Assembly (NCBI GenBank): GCA_022828595.1
Contig: JAKGHH010000002.1
Coordinates: 45,602,222-45,666,221, forward strand
Direction: 5' to 3'
Length of the DNA: 64,000 nucleotides
DNA from: Nelumbo lutea
Taxonomy: Eukaryota; Streptophyta; Magnoliopsida; Proteales; Nelumbonaceae
Below are positions 27,701-36,700 of the stretch, in pieces. The notes beneath the pieces are model-generated. The model made no database searches. It saw only the letters and a list, made by a program, of their open reading frames with translations, and was not told the DNA's origin. The position numbers were made by a program, and so were the translations under genes. Positions within the stretch are counted from its first letter, which is position 1, and every line of letters begins with the position of its first letter.

Positions 27701-30700
27701 TTGAAATACCCTTGAATAATTCAGGAAACAACCCTTGCAATGATGAAAAAGGTAAATGACCTAGCCTAGCATGCCACAAGTGTAACCTAGTTATTGACTC
27801 CTCATTATTCTGACTACTAGCAGCAGATGATTGTAAGGTCAAACTGATGTCTGCATCAAAATAGTAGAGACCTCCACACTCATGACCGCTCTCAATCGTT
27901 CTCTTCGTCAGTCTGTCCTGAAAGACATAATAAGTAGGAAAGAAAGTTATGCTACAGTTTAAATTCTTGGTAAGCTTCGAAACAGATAAGAGATTGGAAG
28001 TATGATTGGGAACATGTAGAACAGATTTAAGAGAGAGGTCCTTGCTTAGGTCAACCCCCCCCCCATTCCCAGAGATGGTGGAGAGAAACCCATCAACAAC
28101 TCTCATCTTATCTTGGCCAGACATCAAATGATAAGAAGAAAATAAAGAGGACATGTGTGTCATGTGGTCAGTTGCACCGGAATCAATAATCCAAGAAGTA
28201 GACTCTATAGAATTAGTTGCACTATAAGAAGAGACAATACCTGATCTGGCAAGAGAGGTGGAAGCAAGGGAATTAGTCCTTAGACAAGTTAAGGCCCGGC
28301 TAAGGACCTCTACCTCATCAGCAGTGAAATCCAAGGACCCGGATGTGTGGGAATTAGCAGTCTATCCCATGGGAGGAGGTGTAACTGTAGATGTGTTCTT
28401 CGGGCTCTCACTACTGTGACTAGTAACAAGGTTCCCACTTGCTGTTTGATTCCTCTGAGGCTTCTTGTCTTTCCTTAACGCAGCTGGTTTCAAATGAGGA
28501 TAAAGAACCCAACAAGTCTCTTTTAGATGTCTTTCACCTCCACAATGAGTGCACTTAATATGCCTCTAGTCTGAGTGCTTGCTCCCTTTTTGGTTTGAAG
28601 AAATCAAGGCTGAATGTTTAACAGGTTGTATTTGAGTGTCAACTTGCATCTCTTTCCTCCTAACCTCTTCATTCCTTACTAGATAGTAGACATGGTGTAA
28701 ATCTAGCATTTCATCCCTTCCCAAAATTTGAGACCTTATGCTCTCATACATTGGGCCTAAGCCAGCCAAGAACGTAAAGGCTCTACCTTCTTCAATTTGT
28801 TTATCATGCCTCTCCCTATCTCTTATATTCTCCCAACCAAGAATAAGATGATGATCAAGTTCTTCCCGTAGTCCTTTTAAGGTTGCAAAATAAGTTGCAA
28901 CTGTCGTATCTCCTTGTCTCAATGCAGCAATGTCTTGGTTTAGCCCATAGATTCTTGCATTGTTCTTTCTCTGTCCATTAAGTTTTAGACACTTTCTCCC
29001 AAATCTTAGCAACAATGGGAAAGTGCTGAACAGTCCTGGCCACTCATGGAGTCATCGAAGCAAGCAGCCAGGACATAACAGTAACATTTTCCTTACGCCA
29101 TATTGCGTACTCCACACTACCCACTTCAGGTTCCTGCTTCTGTCCATCTAAATAACCTGTAAGTTCCCGGGAAGTAATGAAGAGCATGGCTGAAACAGAC
29201 CATTCTCTGAAGTTATATTCATCCAACAATACACTGGTGATCTGCAAGCTGTGCAGATTTGGGTTTTCCAGATTAGAAGACCTTCCACCAGTTCTATTAT
29301 CCCTAGAAGACACTTCTCCCCGATACTAAAGACATCTCCTTCCTCTTATAGTGATCACAACTGAAAGCTCAGTACAAAGAACACGATTTCAGACTTATCG
29401 AAGCTGTTACAAGTCTGAGAACCCCTCGTAACAGGTCTAAAACCAAGAACAATCCACCCTTGTACTATGCTGAACACTTCTGGACTGGGCTTTGACTTCT
29501 GCTGTCATAGCTGTAGCCGAGGGCAATACCTCTTTGGCACCTCCGATGGTCGAACCTAGACTGTGACCATCCTTACGATCTGTACTAGGACTGTCTAACT
29601 CAGTCCTTCCACCTAGATCTGTTCCACACAGATCTCTCTTAGCAGCCAAATGGATACTACTTGCTGCAGGGTTTCTAGTAGGCCATTAGCTTTTGGAACA
29701 AACTCCCCTTAGGCCCTACAACCAAGGGAAACCCTAGATACAGACCTTGTTGTGTTCTACGATCAGCCCTAGGGTTTCTTCACAGTGGCCGAGATAGGAG
29801 AGAGAGAGAAAAAAAGAAGGAATAGAGAAGTGGAGAAAAGAGGCGGTTGTAACCAGTCAAACCGATTAGTGCTTTGATACCATGTTTGCTGGAGAACAGC
29901 AGCTGAAGAAGAAGAAGAAGATCTGAGAATGGCGGCTTTCTCACTTCAGCCGGCCCTATAATCTTATATAGATGTTTACAAAGTAATGTTACAAGAATGG
30001 ACTAGAATGCCCCTGATTAGTGATGGGACACCTGGACATAAAAAAGAATAAAACAAGTTTAGGCCCAATAACTAAGAACTTAAAAAACATAAATAAGACT
30101 AACATAAACACTAAACCAAAAAACCAACAGGGTGGAGGTCTCCAATTGGGAGAAGGTGAGAGAGATCTAGATCTAAAAAGGAGAAAGGAAGAGGAGCTAG
30201 AAAGGATTTGGGACCAAATTTTTATACTATTAGAGGAATATAAACAAAAAGAGGAATCTCTAGATACAAATACAGAGAAATTGATTCCTTCTTGCTTTGA
30301 GAAAGGGGGTGAGAATAGCAACAGGTGAAGAGTCCTTGAGGACAATGAAGGGAAAGAAGGGAAAGAAAAAACAAAAAGATCAGAAGTGGAGAGATTAATT
30401 TCAGATATTGAGGGGGACAGTGAATGTAGTTGGATAGGGGAGATAAGGGATCCAATTAGTCGGGGAGAGTGGCTGAAGTGGTTCTTCTATATGTGTTGCC
30501 AATGAAAATAGTTAGTTAGAATGTGAGGGGGCTTGGAAGTGCTAGCAAAAGAAGGCTAACAAAAGATTTGTTGAGAAGAGAAAAGCCTGACACTGTAGTT
30601 CTTCAAGAAACTAAGTGACTAGAATTAGATAGAAGGTGGGCAAGAAGTGTTTGGAAAACTAGAGGAGTGAGATGGACTTATGCACCTTCTTCGGGGTGCC

Positions 30701-33700
30701 TCGGGGGGAATAGTCACTTTTTAGAAGAATATGTGGTGGAAGTTCTGGAGGAATTAGGAACTTGGAGGATGGCTCGTGTGGGTGCTGACAAATGTGTATG
30801 GGCCCAACAACCATAGAGAGAGAAATGAGTTTTTGGATGAGCTCTATGCAATTAAAGGATTATAGGAGGGCCCTTAGTGCTTGGGTGGGAATTTTAATGT
30901 AATTAGATTTATAGAGGAATCAAACAACCCCCAATAGACAATTACAACCAATATGAAGAAGTTCAATGATATAGTCAATCTTGTGAGTTAAAGGAATTTC
31001 CATTACTTCAATCCATCTTTACTTGGACTAACTTCCAGGAAAACCCAACCTGCTCCAAACTGGACAGATTTCTCTTCAATGAAGGGTGGGAGAATCTTTG
31101 GAGGGGTCTGGTGACAAAAGACCTACCTAGAGTTACCTATGATTATTGTCCTATTATGCTAGGCAAGGAACCTTTAGGTGGTGCATCAAGGCCTTTTAGA
31201 TTTGAGAATGTAGCTGACACACACGGACTTTATATATAAGGTTGGAGAATGGTGGTAAGAGGAGTTGAGGGGTGTGAAGTGGAAAGGAGTCTGGTTCCAC
31301 AAGAAACTGAAAATGTTGAGGGTTGTTCAAATTAACAGAGAAGTGGGCGAAGAAAAGAAGAGGAGAGAAGAGGAGAAGAGAGGAATAGATTGAGGGAGAC
31401 TTAAGTTATGCTGGCGGCTCCAACCTTTTATATTATATATACTAGGGCGACCGTACAACTTAAAATAAGGGAGAAAAGACAAAAATACTCCTTGCAGCAT
31501 ACACCAAATATTACATCACTTCCCTCAAGTTGGGGCATATGTCAATCATCCCTAACTTGTCACATGGATCATAATGGCGCAAGGAGTTCAATCCCTCAGT
31601 AAAGACATCTGCAAGTTGTTCCTCTAAGCAGATGTAAGGGGTGTAAACTTCTCCCTTCTCAAGCTTCTCTTTGATAAAATGCTTATCAACTTCAATATGC
31701 TTGGTTCTATCATGGTGAACTGGATTTGCATCAATGTTGATAGCTGATTTGTTGTCACAATAGAGTGACATAGGATCTTTAGCTTGGAAACCTAGTTCAC
31801 TTAAAAGGTTCTTGATCCATAGTAGCTCTGCGACTCCATGTGACATGGCCCTATATTCTGCCTCTACACTGGGTCGGGCAACCACACACTGTTTCTTACT
31901 TCTCCAAATAACAAGATTTCCCCCTACAAAGGTACAGTAACCACTGGTGGATTTCCTGTCATTAACCGAGCTGGCCCAATCAGCATTAGTGTATGTCTCA
32001 ACTCTCATATGCCCATGCTTCTTGAACAATAGACCTATCCCTGGGAATTTCTTTAGATATCTCAGTACCCTGTTTACCGCTTCCAGATGTGCTACCTTAG
32101 GAGCATACATAAACTGGATGAGAACCCCCACAACATATGCTATGTCAAGCCTAGTCATGGATAAATAGAGCAGTCTTCCCACAAGTCTTTGGTACTGCTT
32201 TGGATCCTCCAAAAGCTCACCACCACAGTCCCCAAGTTTATGATTCACATAAATAGGAGTGTCAGCAAGTTTGGCCCCAAGTTTCCTTTGAGAGATGAAG
32301 ATGCCCTGTTGAGAGTGAGCCACTTCAATTCCAAGGAAGTAACGCAATGGACCTAGATCCTTCACCTCAAATTGTGTAGCTAGGAACCTTTTTAACCTTT
32401 GTATCTCTAAGACCCAACCACCAGAAATGACAATATCATCAACATAAACAATCAGAGTTGTTATTTTCCCTTGTTACTTCTTTACAAAGAATGATTAGAT
32501 TGGCATTGTCTAAACCCCATTTGTTGAACTGCCTGGTGAAATCTGCTAAACCAAGCCCTTGGTGATTGTTTTAGGCCATATAAGGACTTCTTTAATTTGC
32601 ATACTTTCTGCCCTTTACCCTTAGCATAGAAACCAGGAGGTTGAGTCATGTATACTTCCTCTTCCAAATCCCCATTCAAGAAGGCGTTTGTAATGTCTAG
32701 TTGATGAAGCTCCCAATCAAGAATTGCCACCAAAGAGATAAGAACCCAGATACAATTCATTTTTGCCACAGGTGCATAAGTCTCAACATAGTCAACCCCA
32801 TACACCTATGTAAAACCCATCGCAACCAATCTAGCTTTATATCTCTCAACTGTGACGTTTGCCTTGTATTTCACAGAGAACACCCACTTGCACCCTACAA
32901 GTTCCTTTCCCTCGGGAAGATCCACCAGCTCCCATGTGCCATTTTTGTGAAGGGCATTGATTTCTTCCTTCATAGCCTCTATCCACTTAGGAGAAAGAAG
33001 AGCATCTGCAACACTTTTAGGAACTAGGGCATTATCAATTTCAGATAGGAAAGCACGAAATGAAGATGAGACATTTTCATAGGATAAAAATTGAGCCATG
33101 GGGTGGTGTATGGTGCATGATCTGACCCCCTTCCTTTTTGCAATAGGAAGGTCAAGATCACAATTTGAAGTGTCAATATCAATAGGTTCAGGAGTTTCAA
33201 CAGGGATAATAGTACCTGGGTGAGGGCATTGATTCAGCTCCTGGCAATCCGATGGCATTGGTTGCGTAGTTTCAGGTTGTACCTTGGATATTGAACTCTG
33301 TTGGCCTTGACTTCTGTAACGTTGTCTCCGAAAGACACGAAATGGAGGAGGGTTAGGTGGGGAAGGCAGCAAGACTTGAGTTTGTTTTTGTTTCTCCTCA
33401 CTGGTGCAACGTTGTTTGCCTTTACAGACTACAATGGGGAGGTCAAGGTCATCCAAAGGAGGTAAAGTAGCAATAGTGGAAGGTATCTCAATGGGACCTG
33501 GATCTGATAAAGGGACTGTGGTACCTAGATCTGGATCCGCAGAAGGAACTGGGGCTAGCCTGGACTGTTGATGACCGAAATCAACCTGCCTCCACCGCCT
33601 GTGATAGACTCGTAAATCTTGACACCTCTGACAACCCTCCCCATTACATCCCTCATCACTCAATGTAACAAGTAAAGGAACTTCTGATGAATTAACCCCA

Positions 33701-36700
33701 CTCTCACTACTCTCCCCCTGAGGTGAAACCCTAGGGTAATAGGGTACATCTTCAAAGAAAGTAACATCCATCGAGACAAATTTCCTCCCAGAAGTAGGGT
33801 CATAGCAGCAATAACCTTTTTGAGTTTGTGCATAACCGAGAAAAATACATTTGGAGGCCTTAGGATCAAATTTGGAACGATGAAGTCCAAGAATTTGAAC
33901 AAAACAAGTACAACCAAAGGTTTTAAGGGGAACAGTAAACAATTCTTTATAAGGGTATAGAAGGGTAAATGGAGGCTTCATGTCAAGAACCCGTGAAGGA
34001 ACTCGATTAATGAGATACACTGTTGTAAGAATAGCATCTCCCCATAAACGAATAGGCACATTGGAGTTAAACATAATGCTTCTAGCCACCTCCAATATGT
34101 GCTTATTCTTCCTCTCAGCAACCCCATTCTGCTGCGGTGTATAAGGACAAGTACGCTGGTGAATAATCCCATGATCAAGCAAATAAGAGGCTAATGGGTT
34201 GGTAAAGTATTCTTTCGCATTATCAGATCTGAAGATTTTGATTTTGACCCCAAACTAGGTTAAAATCACCTGATGAAAGATCTGGGTCAAAGCAAGAATC
34301 TCATCTCGAAAACGCATAAGGTAAACCCAAGAAAAATGGGTATATTCATCAACAAACAACAAGAAATATTTGTATCCCCCCATAGAAGTGATGTGATACG
34401 AGCCCCAAACATCGGTATGCACAATATCAAAAGAACTACTACTTCTTTTATTATTCAAGGAATAAAATGTTCTACAATTGCAAGCTCACAACTCTCACAT
34501 CTCAAATTTGACATCTAAACAGACTCAAACAAATTTGGAAACAAGCTCTTCAAAGACCGAAAAGATAAATGACCCAACCGATTATGCCAAGGCATAACCT
34601 GACTAACAGACTGAGAAACAAAAGACTTCCTATCTTCACGATCTTCCCAATGAGAACTCTCTCCAAGCAGATAGATCCCATTCGTTTCACGGCCAGTCTC
34701 AATCACCTTCCATGTCTCCAAGTCCTGAAAACACATCAATCAGGGAAAAAAGTTACTGAACAATTCTGATGTTTTGTAATACTACTGACTGAAAACAAGT
34801 TAGTATCAAGCTTAGAAATATGCAGAACTGAAGATAAGGAAATGTGGTATTAGACAACTTGATGTCTCCCTTGCTAGCAATGGGAACAAGGGAACCATCA
34901 GCAATGGGCACTTTATCTCTACCAGAAGATAAGTGGTAGGTAGTGTATAGTGATAGCAAGCTAGTCATATGGTCAAATGCACCCGAGTCTACTACCCAAC
35001 AATGTTCAGTGTTACTTGGAGCTGAAGCATGGTAAGCTAAGGCCCGAGTACCTGAATGAACAAAGACTAATGTGGGAGGAGTTGATGGTGGCTGAGATGA
35101 TTGAGCTGAATTCTCAACTTCCTTTTCCAACTAAGTTAGGGCAGCCCGGACAGCAGCTAGGGTGTCTAGAGGCGTGCCTTTTGTGCCGATGAGGATGTAG
35201 AATCGGTATTAACAGCTATATGAGCATTACCCCTTCTGTTCCTCAGTTTTGTTGGGACTAGATGAGGGTGCAGCTTCCAACATGTGTCTTTAGTATGCTT
35301 AGGTTTCTTGCAATGCTCACGCACTAAATCCCGCTTATCTTCCTTCTTTATATCCCTCTCCGTATCACCCCCAGACTTAGGTTTAGCTGCTGCTAAGGTT
35401 GGTGGGAAGGGTTGATGTTGCATCTTAACCTTTCTCCTAGTCTCTTCACTATGCACTAAGGAGTAGGTAGGCTTGAAATAAGATCACATTATCCCTTGTT
35501 AGTATTTGTTGTCTCACAATATCATAGTCAATATTCATCCTAGCTAGGAATTCAAAAACCCTATTAGTTTCAACTTGCTTTCTATGAGTCTATGCATCCT
35601 TCTAACTTTCCCACTCAAGTGTTTCTAGGTGGTCAATTCCATATCACAAAGATTTCAAGGTAGAGAAGTAAACCGAGACTGGTTTCTCTCCTTGCTTAAG
35701 GTTGTTAACCTCACACTTCAAGGGGTTGGGAGTAAGTCTCTTTCATGACATCCCAGATTTCCTTGGCTGTTTTTGCCCACAAATAGTTTCGGCTAATATG
35801 TGGTTGCATAGAGTTGCACAACTATGTCATAACCAAATAGTTCTCCTGAACCCATGTGGTATAAGTTTGGTCTTAGTTGGTTATTTCACATCTCCCAACA
35901 AGTAGCCGAGTTTTCCTCTACCCCCAATGGCCATCATGGCCTATTGAGTCCATTCTAAGTAGTTTGATCCATCAAACTTCACAGTTGTAATCTGAAAGGC
36001 ATTCTCAGACATGTTACCAGAATTGCTAGTCCCAAAAACACCTTCTCCCTGATTCTTGAACTCTATTCTTGGTCAAGAATTAATAATAAAAAACCATTTA
36101 AACTACTGTAATAGAAAAACAACACCCCAACAACTAATAGCAGTCGGCCTAGGTCTTCCAAAGAACAAAGAAAACAGAATTTTGTATGAAACCAGTTCAA
36201 AATCTGATTTGAAACCAACAACAGTTCTGAATTTTAGGTTTTCTCTCAAAACCCTAAAGGAAAAAAAAAAAAACAGATTTTCCAACCACACCTCTCAGAA
36301 TAGACCAAGAAGATTTTTTCCAAGGTTATTCTCAAGAAAAAACTTACTTTATGAAAGAAAATATCTGGTCGCCACCTTCTGCCTGTTGCAAAACCCTAAT
36401 CTTGAGGATCCGAAACCTTTTCTGATTCTTCCTGTTGCAAAACCCTAATCTCCAGCCTTCTACAATCTTCTTAGTAGCAGCCGCACACTACCAGTAACCT
36501 CCAAGAATCAGCCAATCCTCCTTCTTTGTTGAAAAACTTCTAAAGCTAGGAAATTCTCATGTAATCAATCTAATTAGACTAACATAAGAGCTCTTAGGTC
36601 GGCTCTGATACCAAGTAATCGATCAAGACTACAATCAGTCTTGAATTCAAATAAAAGAAAGAAGAAATTTTAGAAGAGAAGAAGAAGAGAGGGAGAAAAG

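Larger units (their letters stand above)
24426..30129 (-). mobile_element. Copia element C, 5.7 kb with an inserted solo LTR
   Basis: A Ty1/copia retrotransposon on the minus strand. LTRs of 246-247 bp lie at 24426-24671 and 29883-30129, with canonical TG/CA ends on either strand (TGTTGG and AACA in minus sense). The primer-binding site TGGTATCAAAGC is at 29871-29882 and the polypurine tract GAGGGGGAG lies at 24672-24680. The target duplication is GGGTG (24421-24425 and 30130-30134). The LTRs differ at about ten places by eye. A 346-bp foreign LTR at 25127-25472 interrupts the RNase H region. Confidence 0.93.
18485..31340 (+). mobile_element. LINE-F, split by copia elements B and C
   Basis: Three plus-strand pieces belong together: 18485-18769, 23870-24425 and 30135-31340. 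The first encodes a piece resembling the ORF1 region of plant LINEs ([17 protein letters not shown]). The second continues that protein. The third encodes the endonuclease. Removing elements B (duplication ACAAC) and C (duplication GGGTG) restores continuity. The copy ends near the copia D boundary, and its reverse transcriptase is not found on the other side of D. Many stops show it is dead. Confidence 0.7.

Noticed and set aside
30222..30455. Minus-strand frames rich in Leu, Phe and Ser at 30.0-30.5 kb
   Set aside because: They are antisense shadows of the Glu/Lys-rich LINE-F segment just before its endonuclease.
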